Assembly (NCBI GenBank): GCA_038205115.1
Contig: JBBRCE010000018.1
Span: forward strand, 26,356-90,355
Direction: 5' to 3'
DNA: 64,000 nucleotides
Source of the DNA: JBBRCE01 sp038205115
Lineage (GTDB): Bacteria; Planctomycetota; Planctomycetia; Pirellulales; JBBRCE01
The notes below the pieces were generated by a model. The model made no database searches. It saw nothing but the letters and a program-made list of their open reading frames with translations, and was not told where the DNA came from. Below, one piece after another: positions 16,370-25,232 of the stretch; positions within the stretch are counted from its first letter, which is position 1; every line of letters begins with the position of its first letter. The translations under genes and the position numbers were made by a program.

Positions 16370-19144
16370 CTAACCTTCGCCGACCGCGCCGGCGTCCACA
16401 ACATTATCATCGCGCGGCACGCGGACAATCGCCACCAGTGTGTCACCTTCGTCCATGCCCATGATGCGCACGCCCTGCGTGTTGCGGCCGATCACGCCGA
16501 TTTCCTTGGCCGCCACGCGTTGAATTTTGCCGCGCGCGGTCATCATCATCAGTTCGTCGTCGTCATTAATGCCGGTCACGGCCACCACCGGCCCGTTGCG
16601 TTTGGTGGTTTTGATGTCGCGTACGCCCTTACCGCCTCGCCGCTGCGTGCGGTAGCGCTGCGACGACGACGTGTCTTCCGACTCTTCGGCCTCACTCGCA
16701 CTCGCATCGGGTGCCGCGTCAGGGATTGAATCCGCAGTCGATTCTAATGTGGAATCGCCAGCTTCAGCGCCTTCGTCGTCAGCCGGCGCTTCGCCAATGG
16801 CCGGCACGTTGGCACCAAACAGCGTGCGTTTGCCATATCCGTTTTCGCAAGCGGTTAGCAATGTCGCTTCTGGTTCGGCGACCACCATGCCCACCAGATA
16901 ATCGCTGGCGCCAAGCTTGATGCCTTTGACGCCGCTGGTGTTGCGGCCCATCGAACGAGCGTCGGCCTCGTTGAAGCGGATGGCCATACCTTTGGCGGTG
17001 CAGAGTACGACTTCTTCGGTTGCGCGGGTGACCACAACATCGATCAGTTCGTCGCCTTCTTTAAGCTTGATGGCGATGATGCCGCCGCGCATCGGTCGGC
17101 TGTAAGCTTCCAGCGGCGTCTTTTTGACCAGGCCTTTGCGAGTGGCCATCATCAAGAAGCAGCCGGGCTCATCAAAATGGCGCACCGCTCGGCAATCGGC
17201 AATTCGCTCGCCCGGCGCAAAGTTCAGCAGGTTGACTACCGCGCGTCCGCGGCTTTCGCGGCTCAACTGCGGCAGATCGTAGACCTTTTGCCAGTACACC
17301 TTGCCCATGTTGGTAAAGAACAACAGATAGGCGTGCGTGCTGGCGACAAACAGATGTTCGATCGGATCTTCGTCTTCGGTCCTGGCGCCTTTGAGCCCTT
17401 TGCCACCGCGCCGCTGCGCGCGATACGTGCTGGCTGGCGTACGCTTGATGTAGCCGCTGTGGCTGATGCTGACGACCATCGTTTCTTCGGTTATCAGATC
17501 TTCCAGATTGACGGAGCCGAGTTCTTCACCGCTGATTTCGGTGCGGCGGGCATCGCCATATTTGCGTTTGACCTCGACCAGATCCTCGCGAATCATGGCC
17601 ATGATGTTTTTGTCGTCGGAAAGGATTCGCAAGTATTCCGTGATCTCGTTGAGCAGTTCTTGGAACTCGCCCCCGAGCTTCTCTTGCTCCAGATTGACCA
17701 ACTGGCCGAGCGTCATGCGAAGAATGGCATCGGCTTGCACGGTGGTCAGCGTGTAACCTTCTGCCACGCCGCGCTCGGCTTGAAAAATATCGAAGCCTTT
17801 GTCACCGAGCGCGCGGCGCAGCAGCGACGACGGGGTTTCGATGCCCATCAATCGCGCTTTGGCCTCGGCTTGCGTGGCCGAAGTGCGGATCACGCGAATG
17901 ACTTCGTCGATGTTGGCATGCGCCAGCAGCAAACCTTCGACGGTATGCTTGCGTTGCCGCGCCTTAGTCAGCAAATGTTGCGTGCGGCGGCGAATGACGT
18001 GCAGGCGGTGCCGCAAGAACTCTTCGAGCATCGCCTTGAACGAGAGCACCCGCGGCTTGCCATCGACCAGCGCCAAGAAGATGATCGAAACCGAATCTTG
18101 CAGCGGCGAAAACTGGTAAAGTTGATTGAGCACGATTTCCGGATCGGCATCGCGCTTCAATTCCAAAATCAAGCGCACCGGCTCGTTCAAATCGCTTTCG
18201 TTACGCGAGGCGGAAATGCCTTTGATTTTATCTTCGTTCACCAACTGCGCGATACGCTCTTCGATGCGGTCGCGGGCTTGCTGGTAAGGAATCTCGCTAA
18301 TCACAATCCGTGTGCGGTTCTTGCCGAACTCTTCGATCCGCGTGCGGGCGCGGAGCGTAACCGTGCTGCGGCCCGTGTGATAGCCGCGGCGAATGCCTGA
18401 GCGGCCCATAATGATGCCACCGGTCGGAAAATCCGGCCCAGGCACGATCTCCAGCAATTCGTCGATGGAAATGCCGGGCTCATCGATGATCCGCACTAAT
18501 GCGTCGCAAATTTCGCCCAGGTTATGTGGCGGAATCGAGGTAGCCATGCCCACGGCAATGCCCTGCGAACCGTTGACCAGCAAGTTCGGAAAACGTGCCG
18601 GCAAGACGGTGGGCTCAGTGCCTTTTTCGTCGTACGTCGGAATGAAATCGACGGTGTCTTGCTTGTAATCTTCCAGCATCATCGCGCCAACTGGCGAAAG
18701 CCGGGCTTCCGTATACCGCATGGCCGCGGCAGGCAGACCGGCGATCGATCCGAAGTTACCTTGCTTGTCGAGCAGCATGTAGCGCGTGCTCCACTCTTGA
18801 GCCAATCGCACCAGAGTGGGGTAGATGGCCATGTCGCCGTGCGGATGGTAACGCTTCATCGTCTCGCCGACGATGCCGGCGCATTTGCTGGTCGACGCGC
18901 CGGGCGAAAGGCCCAGGTCATTCATGGCCACCAGAATGCGGCGCTGCGAAGGCTTGAGTCCGTCGCGCACATCGGGCAGCGCGCGGCTGACGATCACACT
19001 CATGGCGTAGGTGAGGTAGCTTTCCTTCAGCTCATCCTCAATCGACATCAGCATCAACTTGCCAACCGGCGTGGCCTCGCCCATATCCGCGGGCAAACTG
19101 GGGTCCGTCGAATCGTCATCCGGCTCTTGCGTGTCGTCAGCCAA
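16370..19144 (-). CDS. gyrA: DNA gyrase subunit A
   Basis: A 924-residue type II topoisomerase subunit. The N-terminal breakage-reunion domain has the winged-helix segment (RYHPHGDMAIYPTLVRLAQ) and the DNA-linking Tyr144 in AMRYTEARLSP. The beta-pinwheel C-terminal domain contains the GyrA box QRRGGKG near residue 576. Unusually, a highly acidic insert at about 780-830 (rich in Asp, Glu, Ser, Ala) is followed by a second exact QRRGGKG near 835. The quinolone-determining positions matching E. coli Ser83 and Asp87 are Met105 and Pro109. The enzyme introduces negative supercoils together with GyrB, which is not in the window. The protein is longer than the usual 800-875 residues because of the insert and N-terminal 25 residues. 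Confidence 0.97.
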   Translation of the reverse strand: MADDTQEPDDDSTDPSLPADMGEATPVGKLMLMSIEDELKESYLTYAMSVIVSRALPDVRDGLKPSQRRILVAMNDLGLSPGASTSKCAGIVGETMKRYHPHGDMAIYPTLVRLAQEWSTRYMLLDKQGNFGSIAGLPAAAMRYTEARLSPVGAMMLEDYKQDTVDFIPTYDEKGTEPTVLPARFPNLLVNGSQGIAVGMATSIPPHNLGEICDALVRIIDEPGISIDELLEIVPGPDFPTGGIIMGRSGIRRGYHTGRSTVTLRARTRIEEFGKNRTRIVISEIPYQQARDRIEERIAQLVNEDKIKGISASRNESDLNEPVRLILELKRDADPEIVLNQLYQFSPLQDSVSIIFLALVDGKPRVLSFKAMLEEFLRHRLHVIRRRTQHLLTKARQRKHTVEGLLLAHANIDEVIRVIRTSATQAEAKARLMGIETPSSLLRRALGDKGFDIFQAERGVAEGYTLTTVQADAILRMTLGQLVNLEQEKLGGEFQELLNEITEYLRILSDDKNIMAMIREDLVEVKRKYGDARRTEISGEELGSVNLEDLITEETMVVSISHSGYIKRTPASTYRAQRRGGKGLKGARTEDEDPIEHLFVASTHAYLLFFTNMGKVYWQKVYDLPQLSRESRGRAVVNLLNFAPGERIADCRAVRHFDEPGCFLMMATRKGLVKKTPLEAYSRPMRGGIIAIKLKEGDELIDVVVTRATEEVVLCTAKGMAIRFNEADARSMGRNTSGVKGIKLGASDYLVGMVVAEPEATLLTACENGYGKRTLFGANVPAIGEAPADDEGAEAGDSTLESTADSIPDAAPDASASEAEESEDTSSSQRYRTQRRGGKGVRDIKTTKRNGPVVAVTGINDDDELMMMTARGKIQRVAAKEIGVIGRNTQGVRIMGMDEGDTLVAIVRVPRDDNVVDAGAVGEG

Positions 19145-19362
19145 TGTCAGTCCTTTCGGTCAAAAAAGCATTGCCCTGCCTGGGCAAAAAGTTGCGGATG
19201 CGATGCGAGCTTGTGCATCCAACCAGCTGCGGGAAATCGCGGCCCAAAACGCGCAAAAAGCAGCGAATCTTCAGGCCGTTTTCCGAGCCATTAATATAGC
19301 CTTTTGAACGCCCGCGAACAATTGGCTAGCGGCGAATAATTGCCACCGCAAGTTGTTGTTTT

Positions 19363-19632
19363 TCAGCAGGTTATGGCTAGGGCTGCGCGCCGTGCGCGAG
19401 GCCGGCCAGCAGCAAGCCACAGCCACCAGAAATTCCGTCGAATTTGCGGTCGAGCGCGGCGCATATTTTCTCGCACCTCGCCACCGACCAATTCAGCGCC
19501 TCCACCGTGTTCCGGCAGCGCCCAGAACGCTTCCGCCGTGAGAGTTTGCTCGATCGTCGTCGTTGGATAATCGTTCGATTCGGAGCGTGGACGTAATGAC
19601 TCAATCGTAGCTGACTTTTTCACGGGCCGCAA
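19363..19632 (-). pseudogene. Possible Uma2-family endonuclease remnant
   Basis: In the minus-strand frame the text TLTAEAFWALPEHGGGAELV, then GGEVRE resembles the N-terminus of Uma2 (DUF820) proteins (LTAEEFWxLPExGxRxELVxGEV). Beyond that the match ends, and a weakly similar continuation appears in the next frame (ICAALDRKF...), which would mean a frameshift. Uma2 genes are often expanded in planctomycetes and cyanobacteria. The remnant directly abuts the inverted repeat at 19633. It could be chance, so the call is tentative. Confidence 0.35.
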
Positions 19633-19713
19633 ACAAGGCGATTCACGGCGACAGCCGCGCGCCGCAAATCTCGAATTTTCTGGCGTGGCGGCTGTCGCCG
19701 TGAATCGCCTTGT
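19633..19713. repeat. 26-bp perfect inverted repeat with 29-base spacer
   Basis: The arms at 19633-19658 and 19688-19713 are exact reverse complements over 26 bases (left arm begins ACAAGGCGATTCACGG). The spacer is 29 bases. In RNA this would be a very stable hairpin, ending 28 bases before the start of the EEP hydrolase gene and so probably in its leader. There is no T-run, so a simple terminator is unlikely. It may be the trace of a small transposable repeat or a structured regulatory element. Confidence 0.9.
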
Positions 19714-19741
19714 ATCGCGGCCAGCAGATTATAATCTCCTG

Positions 19742-20461
19742 ATGCGACTTCTCTCGTACAACATTCACAAAGGCATTGGCGGGCGCGACCGGCGCTACCG
19801 GCTGGAACGCGTGCTGGATGTCATCGAAGCGGAAAATCCCGATTTCGTCTGCCTGCAAGAGGTTGATCGCGGCGCTGGCAGATCGCAGCGCGACGACCAA
19901 CCCAAAATCCTGGCGGAGTACCTGAAAACGCCCGGGCATATGTTTCAAATGAACGTCCGCTTACGCTCGGGCGGCGGATACGGCAACCTGCTGCTCAGTC
20001 GCTGGCCGTTGGTTGGCAAACATCAAGTTTCGCTCCGCCAAGGCAACCGCAAGCCGCGCGGTGCGCAGATGGCCGTGATCGACGCGCCGGAAGGTCGATT
20101 GCAGTTGGTCAATTGGCACTTGGGCCTGGTCGAGCGCGAGCGGCACTGGCAAGTCAAGCATCTGCTGGAGCACCATCTGTTTCGCGAAGCCGGAAAACTC
20201 CCGACGTTGATCGTCGGCGACTATAACGATTGGCGCAACACCTTGGGACGCGGCGAGTTTGCCGCGCATGAGTTCGAACATGTGACGCATCCGATCTCGC
20301 GATTTCGCACATTTCCGGCCTGGCTGCCGCTGGGGTCGCTGGACAAAGCTTACATTCGCGGCGGAATCCATATTCGTCATACGCGCATCGTGCATACCGC
20401 GTCGGCTCGGGTCGCCAGCGACCATTTACCACTTGTGATCGATTTCCATCTCACTCGGTAA
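19742..20461 (+). CDS. Endonuclease/exonuclease/phosphatase (EEP) family hydrolase
   Basis: A 239-residue metal-dependent hydrolase. It begins MRLLSYNIHKGIGGRDRRY, with the Asn for metal binding, followed by the metal-binding Glu in VCLQEVDRG, the GDYNDWRN Asp/Asn pair and the terminal ASDHLPLVIDF with the catalytic His. This order is that of the EEP superfamily (exonuclease III, DNase I, sphingomyelinase), which cleaves phosphodiester bonds. There is no signal peptide, so a cytosolic role is likely; the substrate may be DNA, RNA or a phospholipid head group. I start at the ATG at 19742 because the longer frame from 19685 runs through the inverted repeat. Confidence 0.88.
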   Translation: MRLLSYNIHKGIGGRDRRYRLERVLDVIEAENPDFVCLQEVDRGAGRSQRDDQPKILAEYLKTPGHMFQMNVRLRSGGGYGNLLLSRWPLVGKHQVSLRQGNRKPRGAQMAVIDAPEGRLQLVNWHLGLVERERHWQVKHLLEHHLFREAGKLPTLIVGDYNDWRNTLGRGEFAAHEFEHVTHPISRFRTFPAWLPLGSLDKAYIRGGIHIRHTRIVHTASARVASDHLPLVIDFHLTR

Positions 20462-20675
20462 TCATGGTCTGCAATCCCACAGGCGGCCGATGGTGCAGCC
20501 TGTCGGAAATCGACGGCGCCATAAAACTCACGATGACTGTCGAAATGTCGCCGCAATTGGAATAAGATCAAATCTCCTTGCACAGGCATGGCCCTGCGAT
20601 TGGCGGTGAACGGCGCTGCTCGATTGCAAAACTTAATTCGTCCTTTCCGGAAATCCGTTTCACCAGGCGTATCAG

Positions 20676-22052
20676 ATGTCAAACTTCGCGAATCGGTCGT
20701 TTCATTTACTGGCCTTGTTTTCTCTCGGGGCGATCATCTGGAATGTTGCCAGTCGCCCTGCCCGTGCGGCCGAGATCGAACGGCCGAACATCGTCATGAT
20801 TCTCACGGACGATTTGGGCTGGACCGACGTCGGCTGTTTTGGCAGTTCGTTTTACCAGACGCCCAATATCGACAAACTCGCGCAGCGCGGCATGAAGTTT
20901 ACCTCGGCCTATGCTTCATGCACCGTATGTTCGCCCACGCGGGCCAGCTTGCTCACCGGACAATATCCCGCGCGACTGCACATTACCGATTGGATTCCGG
21001 GGCACACCAAACTGGCCGACAAAATGCGCGTGCCAGACTGGACCATGCATCTTCCGTTGGAAGAACCGAATTTGGCCAAGACGCTGGGCAAAGCTGGTTA
21101 CGTCAGCGCCAGCATCGGCAAATGGCATTTAGGCGGCGGACAATACCTGCCCGATAAACAGGGCTTTGCATTGAATTTAGCCGGCACGGATAAAGGTCAG
21201 CCGCCGAGTTACGTTTCGCCGTATCGGATTGCCACACTGCCCGACGGTCCGCCGGGCGAGTTTCTAACCGATCGCGAATCGATCGAGGCCACCAAGTTCA
21301 TCGAACAGCATCGCAATGAGCCGTTTTTCTTGTATCTGCCGCATCACGCCGTGCATCAGCCCATCGACGGCAAAACCAGTGTAATTGCCAAATATCGCGA
21401 GACCGCCAAGCCAGACAGCCCACAGCACAATCCCAAGTACGCCGCGCTAGTCGAAAGCGTTGACGACAGTGTTGGCCGCGTGGTGGCCAAGCTCGAAGAA
21501 CTCAAGCTCACCGAAAAGACGATCGTGATCTTTACGTCCGACAACGGCGGATTGCTGCCGGTCACCAGCAACTTGGGCATCCGCGCCGGCAAAGGTTCGG
21601 CCTACGAGGGTGGCGTGCGCGTGCCGCTGATCTATTGCTGGCCCAGCAAAATCGCGGCCGGCACAACCAGCGACGTACCGACCATTAGCGCGGATTTCTA
21701 TCCAACGATGTTGGCGTTCACCGGCGTGTCCGACGCAGCCAAGCATACGGTGGATGGCGAAAGCCTGGAACCCGTGCTGCGGCAATCTGGCGCGTTGAAG
21801 CGCGACGCCATTTACTGGCACTATCCGCATTATCATCCGGGCGGTGCCACGCCATACTCGGCCATGCGGGCGGGCGACTGGAAACTGATCGAGTTTTTCG
21901 AAAAGCCGCGCTTCGAACTCTACAATCTTAAAACCGACCAGCTCGAGGCGCATGATCTGGCCACCGAACAGCCGGATCGACTCAAAACGATGTCCAAACA
22001 ATTGGCGGACTGGCGTAAAGAGGTTGGCGCGCAAATGGCAACCATGAAGTGA
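20676..22052 (+). CDS. Exported sulfatase
   Basis: A 458-residue arylsulfatase-type enzyme. A signal peptide (LLALFSLGAIIWNVAS, cut after ARAA) precedes the catalytic domain. The calcium-binding aspartates are in MILTDDLGWTDVG. The formylglycine precursor Cys85 is in VCSPTRASLLTGQYPAR and fits the CxPxR activation motif. The GKWHLGGGQ and FTSDNGG segments carry further active-site residues. The N-terminal fold is complete and the C-terminal subdomain ends normally. Such enzymes release sulfate from esters such as algal polysaccharides in the periplasm, and are numerous in planctomycetes. An anaerobic- or FGE-type maturase is needed but is not in the window. It converges on mfnB with 22 bases between stops. 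Confidence 0.93.
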   Translation: MSNFANRSFHLLALFSLGAIIWNVASRPARAAEIERPNIVMILTDDLGWTDVGCFGSSFYQTPNIDKLAQRGMKFTSAYASCTVCSPTRASLLTGQYPARLHITDWIPGHTKLADKMRVPDWTMHLPLEEPNLAKTLGKAGYVSASIGKWHLGGGQYLPDKQGFALNLAGTDKGQPPSYVSPYRIATLPDGPPGEFLTDRESIEATKFIEQHRNEPFFLYLPHHAVHQPIDGKTSVIAKYRETAKPDSPQHNPKYAALVESVDDSVGRVVAKLEELKLTEKTIVIFTSDNGGLLPVTSNLGIRAGKGSAYEGGVRVPLIYCWPSKIAAGTTSDVPTISADFYPTMLAFTGVSDAAKHTVDGESLEPVLRQSGALKRDAIYWHYPHYHPGGATPYSAMRAGDWKLIEFFEKPRFELYNLKTDQLEAHDLATEQPDRLKTMSKQLADWRKEVGAQMATMK

Positions 22053-22074
22053 CGTGGGCGTGCCAACCACGGAC

Positions 22075-22788
22075 TCAGCCGACAAGCGTGGCTTTCTGAA
22101 TTGTTCCCGCCAAGCGGCTCACGCGCGCGCGACTGATCGATGATTCGCGGCTGCCCCCACAGGCCGCGCCTCGAAATGCCAGTACATCGGACCGAAGGTT
22201 TAGCGCTTGGGCTATGGACGATTGTTTCAATCCGCCGGCCAGGGCGAGTTGCAGCCCTCGCGCGCGGACGTCCCTCGCAAACGATTGCAGCGTTTCGTCG
22301 GGCCAGATGTCAAATAAGCCGCCGCGATCCTTGCAAAACGTATCGATCAGCAACCATCGGCAACCCAGTTCGATTGCCGCATCGATAATCTCATGCGGCG
22401 TCGGTGCCTCCGCGCGCTCGTGATCCGCGTAAACCACCGCCACCAAGTCGATATGCTGCGGCAACTGCTGCTTGACTGCGCGCCAGCGATTTTGCCAATC
22501 GGTTTGATGGATGCAACCCGCTAACCCGAGTTTGACATGACTTAAACCAGTCGGCAGCGCGCGAATCCGCACGGCAAGCGCATCGAGGTCCGTTTCCAGC
22601 AGTTCGCCCAGCGCAGCGCTGACTGGCGTGCGGCCGGCAACCGCGGCAATCACGGCAGCGATCTCGCTGGCGTCCGCCGCTCCCAAACTGCCGCGGTGCG
22701 GTTCTTTGACGTCGATCCAATCCGCGCCGCCCGCCAAGGCGTCGCTGGCTTCCGCGGCACTGCGAACGCTGATTAAGAGTTGGGGCAT
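22075..22788 (-). CDS. mfnB: (5-formylfuran-3-yl)methyl phosphate synthase
   Basis: A 237-residue enzyme of the DUF556/MfnB family. It condenses two glyceraldehyde-3-phosphate molecules to the furan precursor of methanofuran. The TIM-barrel motifs are clear: GADWIDVKEPHRGSLGAA with Lys28, HVKLGLAG with Lys86, and DTFCKDRGGLFD with Lys153, equivalent to the Schiff-base lysine known in the archaeal enzyme. The length equals the archaeal one (about 235). I start at the ATG at 22788, which gives the canonical MPQLLISVRS N-terminus and a 16-base overlap with the upstream membrane gene, so they are probably co-transcribed. In bacteria this gene goes with H4MPT-linked formaldehyde oxidation; mtdB is 11 kb away. 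Confidence 0.9.
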   Translation of the reverse strand: MPQLLISVRSAAEASDALAGGADWIDVKEPHRGSLGAADASEIAAVIAAVAGRTPVSAALGELLETDLDALAVRIRALPTGLSHVKLGLAGCIHQTDWQNRWRAVKQQLPQHIDLVAVVYADHERAEAPTPHEIIDAAIELGCRWLLIDTFCKDRGGLFDIWPDETLQSFARDVRARGLQLALAGGLKQSSIAQALNLRSDVLAFRGAACGGSRESSISRARVSRLAGTIQKATLVG

Positions 22789-23327
22789 GTGTTGGGATGC
22801 GATGTGGGCTGACCTTTCAACTCCGCCAAGCGTTTGTTCAATCGCTGCACCACGCCCAGGTCGAGCGGTTCGCACCACGCGCCGCGAAACGTGATGTAGC
22901 CTTCGCACCAGGCACCTAGCGCCGGATGCACTGTTTGCCGCGCCCATTCCGGCGCCGACTCCGCCACGCGCAGTACGATATTGCGCGTCTGCTGTTTATC
23001 AGTCTTGCCAGGCAGAAAGCTCGGACCACTGCCTAGCAAAAAGCACTCGCCCAGCGCCACCGGCAGGCGGATGGGCGTGCCGAATCGCAAAAATACCAGC
23101 AGGTGATCGTCCTGCAACGCCAACCTCGGTTGGCGATATTGCCAGGCCAACAGTGCCATCATCAATCCGCCAGCGATGGCAAACAGTCCGCCGGCAATCT
23201 TCCACAGCAGGTTGCCATTGCCAACCCAGCCGGTCAGCATTGTCATTCCGAGCAGCGCCACTCCATCAGGCACAATCAGTCCGAGCAACACCGCACGCTT
23301 ATTTGCTTGTAACCAGACTTCGGTCAT
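22773..23327 (-). CDS. Hypothetical membrane protein upstream of mfnB
   Basis: A 184-residue protein with two adjacent hydrophobic helices (LLGLIVPDGVALLGMTML and LLWKIAGGLFAIAGGLMMAL) followed by a soluble C-terminal half (FGTPIRLPVALGECFLLGSG, YITFRGAWCEPLDLGVVQRL). This resembles two-helix proteins with a PH-like domain (DUF304-like), but I cannot confirm it. I chose the ATG at 23327, since 23 upstream codons look non-coding. The gene overlaps mfnB by 16 bases, so it is translated with it, but a link to methanofuran synthesis is only an inference. Confidence 0.7.
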   Translation of the reverse strand: MTEVWLQANKRAVLLGLIVPDGVALLGMTMLTGWVGNGNLLWKIAGGLFAIAGGLMMALLAWQYRQPRLALQDDHLLVFLRFGTPIRLPVALGECFLLGSGPSFLPGKTDKQQTRNIVLRVAESAPEWARQTVHPALGAWCEGYITFRGAWCEPLDLGVVQRLNKRLAELKGQPTSHPNTCPNS

Positions 23328-23455
23328 AACGACTACAGAGTTTAAGAATGAATCGGCAAAACATCGATCGCACCATGGATTGCGACTGACGATCAATTTA
23401 GCAAACTCGCGGCCAAAGTGTCAGCACGCTTTTGTCCAGGCAGTGGGCCCGACGC

Positions 23456-24523
23456 CTAACACACTAACTCGAGAGCCGCGGTTTTCACCAGACAAATCAC
23501 CGGCACCTCGGCGGCCAACGCCAACTCGTCGGCCGACTCCGGCGTGACTTCCGCCCACAGCGGCAGTCCAACATCCACGGCCACAAACAGCCGATCGGCC
23601 ATTCGCACCACTTCTCGCACCGTTCCGGGCCACTGGTTGCGGACGCTCAAACCATCGATGTGTGCGCGGCTCAGCGTCACATCGCTTGGCAAAAACTGCA
23701 CGTACACCGGCGCCGGCGCCGCGGCAAACGCAGCGGGCAGTCGCAACCGATGGCCGCCGATGGTGCCTTCGCAATGACCTTCCACCATCCGCAAGTCGTC
23801 GACGCGCAGAAAATTCAGTGGACCCGGATGGCTTTGCATGGCCACGGTCACCGCTCGATCCAGCGTGGATTGCAAGCTGCCGGAAGTGACGACGCGGCCT
23901 GCTTCCAAAACCACCACCTGCTGCGCCAGTCGGCGAACGTCGGCCTGATCGTGGCTGACAAACAGCGTGGGAATTTGCCACTCGGCCAGAGCACGCTCCA
24001 GGTAACTGAGAATGCGCTGTTTGAGTTGCTGATCCAGCGCCGACAGCGGTTCATCCATCAGCAATAACCGCGGATTGCGCAATATCCCGCGCCCGAGGGC
24101 AACGCGCTGCTGTTGTCCGCCACTAAGTTGCCGAGGGTAGCGCGTCAGCAATTCGCCCAGTTCCAGAATTTCGATCAGTTTTTTGAAATCGATGGGCGGT
24201 CGCGTTTGCCGTCGCTGGCCGAACCGCAAATTTTCGGCCACCGTCAGGTGCGGAAACAAGCGATGCTCTTGGAACACCACGCCCACCTCGCGGCGTTCCG
24301 GTGACAAACAAACGCGGGAGACTGCGTCAGACAGCAGCAGTTCGCCCAGCGCGATGCGTCCAGTTTGCGGACGGATTACGCCGGCAATCAGATTGAGACA
24401 GGTGCTCTTGCCGCTACCCGATGGGCCGTAGAGCGCCGTGACGCCTGCGGCAACGCTGAACTGAACGTCAAGTTCGAAGCCCGATCGGAATTGATGCCGG
24501 CAGCGAAATTCCAATGCGCTCAT
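23456..24523 (-). CDS. modC: Molybdate ABC transporter ATP-binding protein
   Basis: A 355-residue ABC ATPase. It has the Walker A motif GPSGSGKST near residue 33, the Q-loop VVFQEHRLFPHLTVAENLRF, the signature LSGGQQQRVALGRG, and Walker B RLLLMDEPLSALD with the H-loop FVSHDQAD. The C-terminal 100 residues contain a TOBE/MOP-like regulatory region (EVTPESADELALAAEVPVIC) that binds oxyanion in ModC. It powers molybdate import from the cytosolic side. The ATG at 24523 lies 4 bases after the modB stop; the longer open frame starts inside modB. Gene order modA-modB-modC is the classical one. Confidence 0.95.
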   Translation of the reverse strand: MSALEFRCRHQFRSGFELDVQFSVAAGVTALYGPSGSGKSTCLNLIAGVIRPQTGRIALGELLLSDAVSRVCLSPERREVGVVFQEHRLFPHLTVAENLRFGQRRQTRPPIDFKKLIEILELGELLTRYPRQLSGGQQQRVALGRGILRNPRLLLMDEPLSALDQQLKQRILSYLERALAEWQIPTLFVSHDQADVRRLAQQVVVLEAGRVVTSGSLQSTLDRAVTVAMQSHPGPLNFLRVDDLRMVEGHCEGTIGGHRLRLPAAFAAAPAPVYVQFLPSDVTLSRAHIDGLSVRNQWPGTVREVVRMADRLFVAVDVGLPLWAEVTPESADELALAAEVPVICLVKTAALELVC

Positions 24524-24527
24524 CGGT

Positions 24528-25229
24528 TCAACTCGCCGCCGAATCTTCGGCGCCGCGCCGCTGTAGGTATTCGCCAGCGGCCATTGTGCTGGCGGCAATC
24601 GCAATCGACGCCAACAGCAACCGCCAAACGTGTGCATCCGCGTTGGGCGAATTCAGCAAGTCGTAAATGGCCAGCGGCACGGTGCGAGTCTCGCCGGGAG
24701 TATCGCCGGCAATCATGATCGTCGCACCAAATTCTCCCAGCGCCCGCGCAAAGGCGAGAATCGCGCCGGCAATGACACCGTTGCGCGCCAGCGGCAACGT
24801 GATCCTAAAAAACGTATCCCACGGACCGGCGCCCAGTGTCCGCGCCGCTTGTTCCAGTCGCGGATCAACGGCCGAAAACGCTAGCCGCATCGCACGGACC
24901 ATCAGCGGAAAGGCCATTACGGCCGAGGCCACCGCCGCGCCTTTCCAATCGAACACCAACTGCAGGCCCAAATAGTGATCCAGCCAGCGCCCCAATAAAC
25001 CTCGCCGCCCCAGCGCCACCAGCAGCAGGTAACCGGTCACCACCGGCGGCAACACCAGCGGCAGATTAATTAACGTCTCGACCAGCCACTTCCCGCGAAA
25101 TTTCTTGCGGGCCAACATCCAGGCAACCGCCATGCCCACAGGCAGGCTGACGATCACCGCCGTCAGCGAAACCTTGACGCTCAACCCAATGGCCGACCAA
25201 TCTTCCGCGGTAAAAGTCCAGTCGGCCAT
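24528..25229 (-). CDS. modB: Molybdate ABC transporter permease
   Basis: A 233-residue inner-membrane permease with about five helices (SAIGLSVKVSLTAVIVSLPV, LINLPLVLPPVVTGYLLLVA). The EAA loop that contacts the ATPase reads EQAARTLGAGPWDTFFRITL, and GEFGATIMIAGDTPGETRT is typical of ModB/CysU permeases. It forms the channel for molybdate delivered by ModA. It is separated from modA by 3 bases and from modC by 4, so the three form one operon. Confidence 0.95.
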   Translation of the reverse strand: MADWTFTAEDWSAIGLSVKVSLTAVIVSLPVGMAVAWMLARKKFRGKWLVETLINLPLVLPPVVTGYLLLVALGRRGLLGRWLDHYLGLQLVFDWKGAAVASAVMAFPLMVRAMRLAFSAVDPRLEQAARTLGAGPWDTFFRITLPLARNGVIAGAILAFARALGEFGATIMIAGDTPGETRTVPLAIYDLLNSPNADAHVWRLLLASIAIAASTMAAGEYLQRRGAEDSAAS

Positions 25230-25232
25230 GCG

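Noticed and set aside
17177..18400. 407-codon plus-strand frame over gyrA
   Set aside because: Antisense shadow of gyrA codon bias.
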